NCBI GenBank assembly: GCA_020696855.1
Contig: JAJFMT010000002.1
Span: 33,962 to 97,961, forward strand
Reading direction: 5' to 3'
Length of the DNA stretch: 64,000 nt
From: Pseudobdellovibrio sp.
Lineage (GTDB): Bacteria; Bdellovibrionota; Bdellovibrionia; Bdellovibrionales; Bdellovibrionaceae
Shown here piece by piece: positions 7,362 to 16,721 of this stretch. Positions within the stretch are counted from its first letter, which is position 1. Every line of letters starts with the position of its first letter. The notes beneath the pieces were generated by a model that had not been told where the DNA came from, made no database searches, and was given only the letters and a program-made list of their open reading frames with translations. Made by a program: the position numbers and the translations under genes.

Positions 7362-8500
7362 TATGCCTCACTGCTTTCAATTATACGTTTCAATTCTGCC
7401 GTTTTCAACTTTCCCAAATCAGTTCTGGGTATTTGTCTCAAAACAAATGATCTGGTAATCCGTTCATAGGGCCTGCAAAGGGCGTTGTAGGCGTCTATCA
7501 GCTCCTGTGAGCGGTCTTGCACCGATTCTTCCGTAACTAATGTTAGCTGATACCCGGCCCGCTCATGCTCGGTGGCGGTCAGTTCATAAGCTCTGGGGTC
7601 TATTGCTAACTGCTGGCCAAGCGCCTGCAGCTTTTGCCGCAGCTCACTTAGCGAAACACCTTCACCTAAAATTTTTATGTAGTCAGTTTTGCGTCCTAAC
7701 AGTTCGATATACGCGCCGTTCTCTTTTTCATGCAACACCGCTAAGTCTTCTGTCTGAAGCCAGCCATTACTGTCCATTGCGGTTACTGAAATTTGACCCG
7801 CCGTTTTTTGCACGACCGCTGTAAGCAGAGAGTTACATTTAATTTTCAGCAGCTCGTTTTCAATTCCCGCGCTCACACCCGGCATAATTTTAAAATGCTC
7901 ATCACGGGGTTCCCGAAGCGCAACCATAGAGGCGGTTTCAGTCATTCCGTAAGTTTCAGTTACCGGCCACCCAAGGCCTGCAACCTGCCGGCGCAAATCA
8001 GAATTTAAAAATCCTCCGCCGACAAAAACTTTCTTAATGCAGGCCGGGGCTTTAGCACCCGCAACGGCTAAATCAAAAATCTGCGCCGGTACCAGTGATG
8101 TAAAGCTGATGTGATGTTCTGCAATGATCGAAGAAAAATCTTTTGCACTGAAGACAAACGGCTTTACTTTTGCTCCCGCCAGGTGTGCTCGCGCCATAAC
8201 GCCAAGTCCTGCTACATGAAACTCCGGCAAAAACAAACCCCAGTCATTTTCGGCTGTCGCATTCAAATAAAAATTCACACGTTTTGCAGAATTTAAAACG
8301 CTCTCAATAGAAAGAGCCATCAGCTTAACACTTTGATTCACAGCCTTTGAAGAGCCCGAGCTGGGCACCAGAAAATAATTCTCTTTGCCGAAGTTAATTT
8401 CAAATGCATTTTTCAGCTCGCCCAAAACCGATTTTTCATCCGGTGACAAACGAGGATTTATCAATAGCTGATTGGCTGCTCCCGGCTGAAAAGAAATCAC
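7361..8500 (-). CDS. menE: o-Succinylbenzoate-CoA ligase (MenE-like), AMP-forming
   Basis: An ANL-superfamily adenylating enzyme that activates o-succinylbenzoate to its CoA thioester in menaquinone synthesis. Seen: phosphate-binding loop 'VPSSGSSKA', 'LPEFHVAGLGVMARAHLAGA', adenine motif 'ETYGMTETASMV', a hinge 'LGRKTDYIKILGEGVSL' and a C-terminal 'TDLGKLKTAELKRII'. At about 380 aa it is shorter than typical MenE (about 450), with a reduced N-terminus. I place the start at GTG 8500, which overlaps the menC stop as GTGA and has AAAGGATG upstream; an ATG at 8527 is an alternative. The operon context (menA, menC) supports the assignment. Confidence 0.8.
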   Translation of the reverse strand: MISFQPGAANQLLINPRLSPDEKSVLGELKNAFEINFGKENYFLVPSSGSSKAVNQSVKLMALSIESVLNSAKRVNFYLNATAENDWGLFLPEFHVAGLGVMARAHLAGAKVKPFVFSAKDFSSIIAEHHISFTSLVPAQIFDLAVAGAKAPACIKKVFVGGGFLNSDLRRQVAGLGWPVTETYGMTETASMVALREPRDEHFKIMPGVSAGIENELLKIKCNSLLTAVVQKTAGQISVTAMDSNGWLQTEDLAVLHEKENGAYIELLGRKTDYIKILGEGVSLSELRQKLQALGQQLAIDPRAYELTATEHERAGYQLTLVTEESVQDRSQELIDAYNALCRPYERITRSFVLRQIPRTDLGKLKTAELKRIIESSEA

Positions 8501-9390
8501 GAAAGTACATCCTTTATACCGGCCCAATTTAACTTCTGCAGCTCTTCGCTCATTCCAATACCCGAATCGCGAAGTGCCAATTCAGAAAAACCGAGCCATG
8601 GTCCGTCCGTCACAAAGTATTTATGAAACGGTGTGGTCTCAAAAATATTTAATGTCAAAAAACCGGAAGCGTTCGTTGCGAACTTTTGCGCCACTCGCAA
8701 ACCGTGAGCCACTCCGACCGGATGATCCATTGAGGAGGTAAAAGTAAATAAACCCGACCCGCCCGGAACGTCTTCACGTGCCGGCTTTACAATACGGAAC
8801 TTCGCCATGGACGGATCGCCCGTTTTTTGCCAGTCACTGGCCAGCGGAATTTTTTTATTCCACTCTACCCACTTGGCCGATACCGGCGCAGGATCTTCGA
8901 TGTATTCAATTCTGGAAATCACTCCTGCAGAAAGCAGAGATATAAAAATATCAAATTCCGCCGGAGATAATTTAGAGTTAAAATCAATTCTAATCTTTAA
9001 ATTGCCCTGAACCCGGTTAAGAGCCTCAGCCAAAAGGGCCACGCGTCCATCGCCTTTTATCTTCACTGTCTGGTTTTCAAATCTTTTTTCGTTCAAATCA
9101 ACTGACTGAAAATCTGTTACTAAAAAATTGTTCAAAACTTTTTTATCACTCAAAAGACTTACAGCGGACTTTCGGGCGTTAAAATCTTCAGTCGCAAGAT
9201 TCAGTGCGCGCAAGTAAAGTGGCCCTTGCTGCCGGACTTCCTCTTCCCACGGGCAGTCGCCAAGCAAACGGTGCGGGCACAAATCTGCAACGCCCCAGTT
9301 ACCGTTTTCAAAAACTTTGATCAGAGTTCCTCTCTGAACGCCGTCTGAACCGTTCTTTTTAAGTTCATAGGGTGAGAGAAACACTTCCAT
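8497..9390 (-). CDS. menC: o-Succinylbenzoate synthase (MenC-like), enolase superfamily
   Basis: 297 residues. The C-terminal half keeps the muconate-lactonising order of acid residues: 'LKIRIDFNSK' (Asp), 'SRIEYIEDPAP' (Glu), 'IPLASDWQ' (Asp) and a 'SSMDHPVGVAHGL' segment at the end of the barrel. The N-terminal capping region is shorter and diverged. It would dehydrate SHCHC to o-succinylbenzoate. Its ATG overlaps the menA stop (TAATG) and its stop overlaps the menE start (GTGA). Sequence conservation visible to me is modest, so the call rests partly on its position between menA and menE. Confidence 0.75.
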   Translation of the reverse strand: MEVFLSPYELKKNGSDGVQRGTLIKVFENGNWGVADLCPHRLLGDCPWEEEVRQQGPLYLRALNLATEDFNARKSAVSLLSDKKVLNNFLVTDFQSVDLNEKRFENQTVKIKGDGRVALLAEALNRVQGNLKIRIDFNSKLSPAEFDIFISLLSAGVISRIEYIEDPAPVSAKWVEWNKKIPLASDWQKTGDPSMAKFRIVKPAREDVPGGSGLFTFTSSMDHPVGVAHGLRVAQKFATNASGFLTLNIFETTPFHKYFVTDGPWLGFSELALRDSGIGMSEELQKLNWAGIKDVLS

Positions 9391-10268
9391 TAGACTTGAA
9401 ACCCGATGGCCAGCAGAAGGCTGTAAACCAAACTGTAACCCGAAGCCTGCGCCAGATATTTGTTGTATTCAGCTCCGGGTGAAGTGCGAAATATTTTTTT
9501 AGCAATACTCAAACCAAGCGGAAAAGCCATGATAGTCGCAAAATAAACCCAGTACCTTTGCGAAGCCACCCAGTAGTAACCCGCTACGTAAGGTGCAAAA
9601 ATTAAAAACGCAATCCAGAATCTTCCGCCGGTTAAACCTAAGCGCACCGCTAAGGTTTTTTTGTTCACCAGCTTATCGGTTTCCATGTCGCGCAAATTAT
9701 TAATTGCAATCAAAACCGTGCTGAGAAGGCCAATCTGCAAACCCAGAACAAATGCGGGCCAGGTATATTCTCCTGTCAAAAGAAAAAACAAACCGCCCAC
9801 CGCAATCAACCCGAAAAATAAAATCACAAACAAATCACCCAGCCCGTGATAGGCCAGCGGCACAGGGCCCGAAGTATAAGCATATCCCATGGCGATCGAA
9901 ACTAATCCGATAATGAGAATAGGCAACCCGCCTTTTAAAACCAGAGGAACCCCGAAACACGCCGCCAGAAAGAAGAACAGGCCTGCGCCCATCATGACTT
10001 GCCTAAAAGTAAAAATCCCCTGTTGAGTTACACGCTTAGGTCCCAATCGTGCTTCCGTATCGGCGCCTTTTTTGAAGTCCATCGCATCGTTTACAAGGTT
10101 TGTTCCGATCTGAATACAGAAGCTCGAAAGCAACGCTAAAACCACAATCGACCAATTCATCTCATAACCTAAACCCCGCACCAGGCCTGCTGTTGAGACA
10201 ATAGGCACCAACGAAGCGGTCAAAGTTTTGGGGCGGGCTGCTAAAATCCAGGCATGTAAATTTGTCAT
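9390..10268 (-). CDS. menA: 1,4-Dihydroxy-2-naphthoate polyprenyltransferase
   Basis: A UbiA-family integral membrane prenyltransferase of about 292 residues with eight to nine hydrophobic segments. The first Asp-rich motif is 'NLVNDAMDFKKGADTEARLGPKR' (NDxxDxxxG-like) and the second is 'AINNLRDMETDKLVNKKTLAVRLG' (DxxxD). 'LAARPKTLTASLVP' near the N-terminus is typical of MenA. It joins DHNA to a polyprenyl chain to give demethylmenaquinone. A TTG at 10304 would add 12 residues; ATG 10268 matches the family start better. It heads the men operon and is divergent from rmuC. menB, menD and menF are not in the window. Confidence 0.88.
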   Translation of the reverse strand: MTNLHAWILAARPKTLTASLVPIVSTAGLVRGLGYEMNWSIVVLALLSSFCIQIGTNLVNDAMDFKKGADTEARLGPKRVTQQGIFTFRQVMMGAGLFFFLAACFGVPLVLKGGLPILIIGLVSIAMGYAYTSGPVPLAYHGLGDLFVILFFGLIAVGGLFFLLTGEYTWPAFVLGLQIGLLSTVLIAINNLRDMETDKLVNKKTLAVRLGLTGGRFWIAFLIFAPYVAGYYWVASQRYWVYFATIMAFPLGLSIAKKIFRTSPGAEYNKYLAQASGYSLVYSLLLAIGFQV

Positions 10269-10331
10269 CACGACAAAGTAACAAACTTTTGCTAGGCTGA
10301 ACAAGTCGAAATTAAGTCAGAGGGCAGTGTT

Positions 10332-11531
10332 ATGGAACAAATCAGCATCGGTATTGGCAGTTTTTTACTTGGCGCTTTTGGTGCGGGTCTTTATTTATAC
10401 CGCAGACTCTCAATTGCAGTTGTTGATAGCGAAACCTGGAAGACGAAGTACGAATTAACTCAAACTTCAATTGAGCAAAGCAAGAAAGAAACTTCCGCCC
10501 TTCAAAATACGCTGAGCTTGCAATTCAAAGATCTGGCCCAGAAGATCTTCGACGAAAAAATTTCGAAGCTGGATCAGTCATCAACAAAAAATACCGATCA
10601 AAATCTGAAGCAGATCGAAAGTCTTCTGAATCCGCTGAAAGAAAAACTCAAAGACTTTGAAAAGAAAGTTGAAGAAAGTTATTCAGCAGAACGCATGGAG
10701 CGCCATAACTTAAAGTCCGAGATCACGAAGCTCGTCGACCTGAATTTAACTATGAGCCGCGAAGCGCAGAATTTAACTCAGGCCCTTAAAGGCGATAATA
10801 AAATGCAGGGCAATTGGGGCGAACTCATTCTAGAAAATATTCTCGAGCGTTCCGGCCTTCGCAAAGGCGAAGAGTATTTTACTCAGGAAACCGTAAAAGA
10901 CGGTGAAGGAATTTACCGCCGCCCTGACGTCATTGTGAAATTACCCGATGGCAAACATCTGATTGTGGACTCGAAAGTGACTCTTCTGGCTTACGAAGCT
11001 TCGATGTCAGCTGATAACGAAGCTGACCGTCTGCGCTTTGCCCAGGCGCATGTTGAATCTCTCAAAGAACATGTGAACGGTCTTGCCGGCAGAAAATATC
11101 ATCTTTCAGAAAACATCATCTCTCCTGATTTTGTTATGCTGTTTATGCCGCTTGAACCGGCCTTTGCAATGGCCTTCAAATTAAAACCTGAACTTTTTGA
11201 ATCTGCCTGGGACAAAAACGTCGCGATCGTCAGCCCCACAACCTTACTTGCCACCCTGCGAACGGTTGCTTCTCTTTGGAAGCAGGAACGGCAGCAACAA
11301 AACGCGCTTGAAATCGCTAAAAAAGGCGGAGACATGTACGACAAGTTTGCGGGAATGGTGGCCGAGCTGGATAAGTTAGGGAACCAGCTTGCAACTGCTC
11401 AAAAGACTCACAACGAAGTGATGATCAAGCTTTCTACCGGCCGGGGTAACCTGATCAGCCAGGCTCAAAAGATGAAAGAATTGGGCGCCAAAGCGGATAA
11501 ATCGCTCCCCCAAGCACTAATCGAAGAATAG
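10332..11531 (+). CDS. rmuC: DNA recombination protein RmuC homologue
   Basis: 399 residues: an N-terminal hydrophobic anchor ('GIGSFLLGAFGAGLYLYRR'), a long coiled coil to about residue 150, and the RmuC nuclease-like domain ('MQGNWGELILENILERSGLRKGEEYFTQ', 'RPDVIVKLPDGKHLIVDSKVTLLAYE', 'SPDFVMLFMPLEPAFAMAF', 'VAIVSPTTLLATLRTVASLWKQERQQQNA'). RmuC limits sequence inversions at short inverted repeats in E. coli; the PD-(D/E)xK-like core ('RPDV...IVDSK') is intact. Start ATG follows AGAGGGCAG. It is divergent from menA with a 63-bp intergenic space. Confidence 0.92.
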   Translation: MEQISIGIGSFLLGAFGAGLYLYRRLSIAVVDSETWKTKYELTQTSIEQSKKETSALQNTLSLQFKDLAQKIFDEKISKLDQSSTKNTDQNLKQIESLLNPLKEKLKDFEKKVEESYSAERMERHNLKSEITKLVDLNLTMSREAQNLTQALKGDNKMQGNWGELILENILERSGLRKGEEYFTQETVKDGEGIYRRPDVIVKLPDGKHLIVDSKVTLLAYEASMSADNEADRLRFAQAHVESLKEHVNGLAGRKYHLSENIISPDFVMLFMPLEPAFAMAFKLKPELFESAWDKNVAIVSPTTLLATLRTVASLWKQERQQQNALEIAKKGGDMYDKFAGMVAELDKLGNQLATAQKTHNEVMIKLSTGRGNLISQAQKMKELGAKADKSLPQALIEE

Positions 11532-11591
11532 GGACCAAAATTTTCCGCCTGTTTGTAACTTTTATCAATCGGCGCGGTTTTATCAATCCCC

Positions 11592-11620
11592 TTGTGTTTT
11601 CACCCTAGAGTTACTATAAA
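11592..11620 (+). promoter_or_regulatory. Sigma-70-type promoter for 11647-12057
   Basis: TTGTGT (-35, 11592-11597) and TATAAA (-10, 11615-11620) are separated by exactly 17 nt. Transcription would start near 11627, giving a leader of about 20 nt with GGGTGGGG as ribosome site. Confidence 0.65.
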
Positions 11621-11646
11621 AATCCTAAATTACCGGGTGGGGTCCT

Positions 11647-12057
11647 ATGAAAAATTTGGGTTTATTCATGCTCTTAGCATTGGCCGGCTTAACAGCTTCG
11701 GCTGCCAGCAATCCACAGATGCGCGCTTGCCGCGTGGTTAATGGACAGTTTTTCGTTATCGATACGGGTTTAGATCAGTTAGGTCTTTGCCGCATCGGCT
11801 ACTCAGTGATCGGTGCGATCGATCTTCTGAATAAAGATGCTTCGATCGAAGATATGCCGTTTTCAGTTTACGAATACAGCCGTGGCACAACAACTTGTGA
11901 AGCGGATCATATTGCGACCTTCCCTAGCCCTGGCGGTTCGGCATTAAAAGTATGTTACTACGATGACGGGTCTTTAATTGATTTACAGACTTTGAACCGC
12001 GGTAAAAACCATCCACACAACTGGTACCTGAACAAAGCTTTAGGCTTAACCCAGTAA
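11647..12057 (+). CDS. Small secreted cysteine-containing protein, unknown
   Basis: 136 residues with a clear Sec signal peptide ('MKNLGLFMLLALAGLTASA'). The mature part has four cysteines ('RACRVVNGQF', 'GLCRIGYSVIGAIDLLNKD', 'TTCEADH', 'KVCYYDDGS') that could form two disulfides in the periplasm. The segment 'NPQMRACRVVNGQFFVIDTGLDQLGLCRIG' weakly resembles the DUF333 pattern (NPA...C..GG...CR), not enough for a firm call. It has its own promoter and is convergent with the ABC transporter gene. Confidence 0.65.
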   Translation: MKNLGLFMLLALAGLTASAASNPQMRACRVVNGQFFVIDTGLDQLGLCRIGYSVIGAIDLLNKDASIEDMPFSVYEYSRGTTTCEADHIATFPSPGGSALKVCYYDDGSLIDLQTLNRGKNHPHNWYLNKALGLTQ

Positions 12058-12080
12058 GAAATATTTTAAATTTGAAATTC

Positions 12081-12103
12081 GCGTTTAGCTTGCTGCTAAA
12101 CGC
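12081..12103. terminator. Hairpin between convergent genes (possible bidirectional terminator)
   Basis: GCGTTTAGC and GCTAAACGC form a perfect 9-bp stem with a 5-nt loop between the convergent genes ending at 12057 and 12116. There is no strong T tract on either side, so termination strength is uncertain. Confidence 0.5.
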
Positions 12104-12115
12104 TTCGTAAGGCCG

Positions 12116-15100
12116 TTAGACAAGACTTTGCTCAGCAGAGACAACTTCACCGTTACTGAGTTCAATCACCTTATCATAGCCTTCTAATGTCGATAGACGA
12201 TGTGCAATTGTAATCAAGGTCATTCCATCAAGTGAATCGCGAATAACTCTTTGAACAACGGCATCCGTCTCGACGTCAACACTGGCTGTCGCCTCATCCA
12301 GAAAAATAATTTTCACCTTCATCAGCAATGCGCGCGCAAGACATATCAGTTGGCGCTGCCCCTGCGAAAGATTCGCTCCGTTTTCCGCCACTTTAAAATC
12401 AAGCTGATTCGGCAAGTGACGCACGAACTGATCAAGCGAAACTTTCTTTAAAACTTTCCACACGTCTTCGTCGCTGACCTGATTGTAACGGTCAATATTA
12501 CTTCTGAGAGTCCCCATAAAAAGCGCCGGATCCTGCGGAATAACAGCCAGGCTCTTACGAACACGCTTCAATGGAATCTGATGGATCGGCTGCCCATCAA
12601 GTAAAATCTGGCCCGATTCGATATCCACAAAGCGGTACACACTTTGAAAGATCGTCGACTTTCCTGAACCTGTTCGGCCGATTAGACCAACACGTGTGCC
12701 CGATTTGATTTTGAAACTGACGTTCTTTAATACAAATGGAAGATGATCGGCATACTTCAGATAAACATTTTTGAATTCCAGCTCTCCGCTGCGTGGCCAG
12801 CTGTCTCCGACTTCAAGTGCATCATGACCGTGAAAGTTTTTTTCCGCCGGTAAATCGCAGTAAAACTGTAAGCGTTCAACAGATGTCATTCGCGATTCAA
12901 GATCAGAGAAGATGCGAACGCCCCAGTTTAAATGCCGCCAGAAATCCAAAGCGTACAGCGTGACGAGGCCCGCTGTACCGGCCCCAATAAGGCCTTTGTA
13001 GCTGGAAAAAACGATCAGCAACCCGGTCGAAGTCGAAATAGCCGCACCGATCAGTGGCAATCTTGTCGAAAACCACCGGTTTACCATATAGTGCGTCCGC
13101 GACATTTCAGCAGAGTAAGTCAGCTTGTTAAAAAACTGCTCCATGGCCCAAGAAGACTGCCCGAATGCGCGAATAACTGAAAGGCCTTGCAGAGTTTCTT
13201 TAAAGTGGGCGTACCTTGGAGAACGGGCCAGCGAGTCCAATCTTTTTATTTCGCGTGCAACTCTTCGGTAGCTGTTCTGCAAATTGTAATAAATAAAAAA
13301 GATCGGAATCATAAAAAAGATAATCACCGGCAGCACCGTAATGATCAGCAGGAATGACACGGTTACGTGAAACAAGGCATGAATGGTATGATCAAAGCTC
13401 CATTGAAGATGTATATCCACAGATTCTACATCGCGCGAAAAACGCTGAAGGATACGGCCCACAGGCGTACTGTCAAAAAACCGTATTGGTGCTGCAAGGA
13501 TGGAGGTTAACATCTGATCGTGAAATGACTTTCCGGCTTCAATACCACGCATCGCCCAAAAGCTGTTACTGGTATAAGTAACCAGCATTGTTATCAGCCC
13601 CAGCAATCCGTAAATCAATATCACCTGAAGCGGAGTTAAATCAGTCACCTTATCAGACTGCGACAACCAAATTTTTTGCAGTAACGGAGCACTAACAACA
13701 GCAACGGCCGCAATAAATAAAAGAACAATAATACGTTTTTGCTTTGGCGGCTTTCCACCAAGTGCTTTTATGTATTTTATAAACACCGATTTTTCAACTG
13801 CGCCTATGGCGCGGTCTTCATCAACCATCAATTTGCCGCTTTCAACACTGCCGGATGATTGAGTCATTTCCGCGGCATGTTTTTTAATGCCCGATTTTTT
13901 TTCGAGCTCGGCATTTTCTTCGTAAGTGTTCACAAACCGTTTAAAGGCAGCGCAGCTGATCATCAGCTCGTCAAAAGTTCCAAGAAAGTGATGGCCGTCA
14001 TCTAAAAAAAGAATTTGGTCATATTTTGCAACGGCGCTTAACCTGTGAGTCACGACGATGCGGGTTTTATCTTTCCAGGCACCGAATAAAAGCTGCTCAT
14101 TGATGTAAGATTCTGTATTCGGATCCAAAGCAGAAAGTGGATCATCTAATAGCACTAAATCAGTGTCAGCCAAAATGGCGCGCGCGATGCTCACACGCTG
14201 CTTTTGACCACCGGATAAATTCACACCCTTTTCACCGATCTCTGTTTCAAGACCGGTCGGCAGAGCCATGAGGTCAAATTCCAGAGCAGATAGCTTCAAA
14301 GCTCTTTGAATATCGGCCTCGGTTACGCCGCTTTTGCCGAAAATAATATTATCTTTGAGAGTGGCATTTACGATATAGGCATCTTGCGGAACATAGGCTC
14401 TGGATGGCTGCGCTTTATTGAAAAGCACTTCACCGGCCTTGGGCAGATACTCATCCAGCAGCAAACCAAGCAGCGTTGATTTACCGGAACCGACTCCGCC
14501 CACAACGGCAAGAGACTGGCCGGGTTCCAGCCGAAGATTTAATTTGGAGAGAATCTTTTTGTTTTCATCAAAGTAGAACTCAACATCTTTAAATTCAACT
14601 GCCGCCTGGCTTAACCGGTTGTGATGGATTTCAGGTAACGTGTCAGATTTTAAAAACTTAGTTATGCGGTCAGCACTGACCAAAATATTAATAAAGCGGC
14701 TGATAAAGCGCGACAAACTTCCGAACTGATCTTCCATAATTCCGAAGATCGATATGCAGGTGAAGATCAGCGCCATGTCAACTTTTTGCCCGCGTAACGT
14801 ATGCGTTAGTAAAGCTGAAAATAAAACGACGGAATTCACAGAGGTGTAAATTAATCCCCATGCAATTTCAGCCCGTGCCAGTTTCGTGCGGGCACCGACT
14901 TCTTTTCCTCTTACTTCTGATACCTCGTGATGAATACTCTTTTCCCACACAAAGTACTTTACGACACGCATGGCATTCAAAAGCTGTGTCATCAGGGTCA
15001 GTCGTTTGTCACGAAAGCCCATCATCTCATCTTCAAGTTGCATGAAACTTTTAGAAAGCTTAGCCGTTACCGGAATTAAAAAACCCATCACAATCACGGC

Positions 15101-15739
15101 TACAACAGCTGACCACCCCAAAAAGTGGAACAAGGCTGCGGTACATCCGACGCTCATAATGACGGAGTTCACAAGATCGATTGTCGTAATGCTACCGTCC
15201 GCAATAGCATCAGAATCAGAACTCATATAATTTACAATATCTCCGACCTGATACTTGTTTTTTCCGGCGGCGGATAGTTTTAAAGAATGCTGAAAGATTT
15301 TTTTGTTAACAAGATTAGTGGCGATCTGGTTGAACACCAAAGTCTGATAAAAATAATGCTGAATTGAAATTCCGTTACCCAGCCCGCAAACACCGAAGCC
15401 AAGCGCAATCAGACACAGCTCCAGCAAATCCTGCTGGGTAAACACTCCTGCCTGCAGGCGTGATACAAAGGCATGAACAACAAATGGTGTCGCAAAAGAA
15501 AATAAGCTTCCGACCATCTGAAAGCTAAATGCGCGCACCATATTTTTTTTAGAAGATTTCAGCAGAGTTGTAAGGAAGGTTTTTTTATCTGACCAATCGA
15601 TGATGCTTTCATTCCAGGGCAAGTGGCGCGGATTCAATCCTTCCGCTAATTCTAGACGGTCCTCTGCCTGAATAACTCTAGTTTTACCAATGGAAATCAA
15701 TTTTTCGGCGTGCGAAAACAGGATGGATCTAAGAAGCAT
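12116..15739 (-). CDS. Full-length ABCC/MRP-like ABC exporter (TMD-NBD-TMD-NBD)
   Basis: A single 1207-residue chain with two transmembrane and two nucleotide-binding domains, an organisation and sequence style typical of eukaryotic ABCC/MRP proteins. ABCC-like hallmarks: 'LAEGLNPRHLPW' linker before TMD1, 'GDIVNYMSSDSDAIADG', 'LLNAMRVVKYFVWE', NBD1 Walker A 'VGGVGSGKSTLL' near 415, signature 'LSGGQKQR' near 510, Walker B 'VLLDDPLSALDP' near 530. NBD2 has 'GLIGRTGSGKSTIF' near 1020, a Q-loop 'AVIPQDPALFMGTLRSNID', a substituted signature 'LSQGQRQL' near 1130 and 'IIFLDEATASVD' near 1146. Both NBDs look catalytically complete. Substrate unknown. It follows fliW by 18 nt on the same strand. Confidence 0.9.
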   Translation of the reverse strand: MLLRSILFSHAEKLISIGKTRVIQAEDRLELAEGLNPRHLPWNESIIDWSDKKTFLTTLLKSSKKNMVRAFSFQMVGSLFSFATPFVVHAFVSRLQAGVFTQQDLLELCLIALGFGVCGLGNGISIQHYFYQTLVFNQIATNLVNKKIFQHSLKLSAAGKNKYQVGDIVNYMSSDSDAIADGSITTIDLVNSVIMSVGCTAALFHFLGWSAVVAVIVMGFLIPVTAKLSKSFMQLEDEMMGFRDKRLTLMTQLLNAMRVVKYFVWEKSIHHEVSEVRGKEVGARTKLARAEIAWGLIYTSVNSVVLFSALLTHTLRGQKVDMALIFTCISIFGIMEDQFGSLSRFISRFINILVSADRITKFLKSDTLPEIHHNRLSQAAVEFKDVEFYFDENKKILSKLNLRLEPGQSLAVVGGVGSGKSTLLGLLLDEYLPKAGEVLFNKAQPSRAYVPQDAYIVNATLKDNIIFGKSGVTEADIQRALKLSALEFDLMALPTGLETEIGEKGVNLSGGQKQRVSIARAILADTDLVLLDDPLSALDPNTESYINEQLLFGAWKDKTRIVVTHRLSAVAKYDQILFLDDGHHFLGTFDELMISCAAFKRFVNTYEENAELEKKSGIKKHAAEMTQSSGSVESGKLMVDEDRAIGAVEKSVFIKYIKALGGKPPKQKRIIVLLFIAAVAVVSAPLLQKIWLSQSDKVTDLTPLQVILIYGLLGLITMLVTYTSNSFWAMRGIEAGKSFHDQMLTSILAAPIRFFDSTPVGRILQRFSRDVESVDIHLQWSFDHTIHALFHVTVSFLLIITVLPVIIFFMIPIFFIYYNLQNSYRRVAREIKRLDSLARSPRYAHFKETLQGLSVIRAFGQSSWAMEQFFNKLTYSAEMSRTHYMVNRWFSTRLPLIGAAISTSTGLLIVFSSYKGLIGAGTAGLVTLYALDFWRHLNWGVRIFSDLESRMTSVERLQFYCDLPAEKNFHGHDALEVGDSWPRSGELEFKNVYLKYADHLPFVLKNVSFKIKSGTRVGLIGRTGSGKSTIFQSVYRFVDIESGQILLDGQPIHQIPLKRVRKSLAVIPQDPALFMGTLRSNIDRYNQVSDEDVWKVLKKVSLDQFVRHLPNQLDFKVAENGANLSQGQRQLICLARALLMKVKIIFLDEATASVDVETDAVVQRVIRDSLDGMTLITIAHRLSTLEGYDKVIELSNGEVVSAEQSLV

Positions 15740-15757
15740 CGAAGCAGAATCAGCTAA

Positions 15758-16297
15758 TTACAGTTCTTGGTCAACCGGAGCTTTAGGTGTCTCAGAAACT
15801 TTAACCGTCATGTCAAATTGACGCCCTTGGTTTTTGATCGGTGTCTGAGGATTTTGAACAACACGGCTTTGCAGCTTCGTGAAGATTTTTTCTTTAATAG
15901 CTAAGTTGTTATCTTGAAGAACACACTGGCGAGCAATGCGGTCTTTCATATTGATAACGATTGGAGCTTTAATGTTCGCAGTCATCTCAGTTGCATCATC
16001 GGGAATCGTGATGATCGTTAAATATCCAGGAGTTTGATCAGCCTGAAGTTTTAATGACTCGAAATCATTTCTATTTAAATTTACAGAATACTTGTGGCCG
16101 AAAAGCTCAGGTTCTAAAACCGGAAAAGCAATCGCAGCTTCATCACAACTTTGTAACCAGGCAAAAATATCATCGTTTGGATCATCAAGAAGTACGAATT
16201 TTTTTAGAGTTTGAAAACCAAGAAGGCCTTCAGGGAACGTCAAAACGTCCTCAGACTTCAGCTCAACTAAGCCAAATCGAGATGTTTTTATAACCAC
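15758..16297 (-). CDS. fliW: Flagellar assembly factor FliW
   Basis: 179 residues with the FliW pattern: 'FPEGLLGFQTLKKFVLLDD', 'FAWLQSCDEAAIAFPVLEPELF', 'LTIITIPDD', 'TANIKAPIVINMKDRIARQCVLQDN'. FliW binds CsrA and, in competition, flagellin, relieving translational repression. A C-terminal extension of about 35 residues after the core is rich in Gln, Pro and Lys. Start is GTG 16297 with GGGGGG about 5 nt upstream. The csrA gene lies 166 nt upstream on the same strand. Confidence 0.92.
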   Translation of the reverse strand: MVIKTSRFGLVELKSEDVLTFPEGLLGFQTLKKFVLLDDPNDDIFAWLQSCDEAAIAFPVLEPELFGHKYSVNLNRNDFESLKLQADQTPGYLTIITIPDDATEMTANIKAPIVINMKDRIARQCVLQDNNLAIKEKIFTKLQSRVVQNPQTPIKNQGRQFDMTVKVSETPKAPVDQEL

Positions 16298-16463
16298 GCA
16301 AACCCCCCTGCTAACTAATCAGACAAATGTCATGACTTAGTCGGTTAAATAAATACTGGACTTAAATCGAGGCCTTATCAATTTCTTTTTGGGTAACGCT
16401 ATATGTTATTTTACGGGGATTTAAGGTTCTGTTCCGAATGTCAAAGGGTCCAAAAACGACCAA

Positions 16464-16694
16464 TTACTCCGGTTTTAACAGTTTCGAAATACTCTTCGCT
16501 TTATCAGGAGTTACATTTGCCGATTGTTGATTTTGATCCTGAATCGCCATGTAGACTTCTTCACGGTGGATTTTTGTATCTTTAGGAGCTTCGATTCCTA
16601 GTCTTACTTGCTTGCCCTTGATTTGGACAACGCGGATCTTGATGTGGTCATCAATTGCGATGCTTTCACCTAACTTCCTTGTAAGAACGAGCAT
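16464..16694 (-). CDS. csrA: Carbon storage/translational regulator CsrA
   Basis: 76 residues beginning 'MLVLTRKLGESIAIDDHIKIRVVQIKGKQVRLGIEAPKDTKIHREEVY', a full CsrA core with the RNA-binding 'LTRKLGE' strand and 'VxxHREE' helix start. CsrA dimers bind GGA-bearing leaders. The C-terminal tail (about 25 aa, Gln/Lys-rich) is longer than the E. coli protein. The ribosome site AAGGAG itself carries a GGA, so autoregulation is possible. A sigma-28-like promoter lies at 16722-16748, which would couple csrA to late flagellar expression. Confidence 0.96.
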   Translation of the reverse strand: MLVLTRKLGESIAIDDHIKIRVVQIKGKQVRLGIEAPKDTKIHREEVYMAIQDQNQQSANVTPDKAKSISKLLKPE

Positions 16695-16721
16695 GACTTA
16701 ACTCCTTGTCACTCTACTAAC

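Noticed and set aside
7361..8527. menE starting at ATG 8527
   Set aside because: The GTG at 8500 overlaps the menC stop as GTGA and has a properly spaced AAAGGA, while the extra residues MGRYKGCTF do not resemble the family start.
16403..16585. Open frame on the + strand across the csrA 3' end
   Set aside because: Shadow of csrA on the other strand; half of it overlaps conserved CsrA codons.
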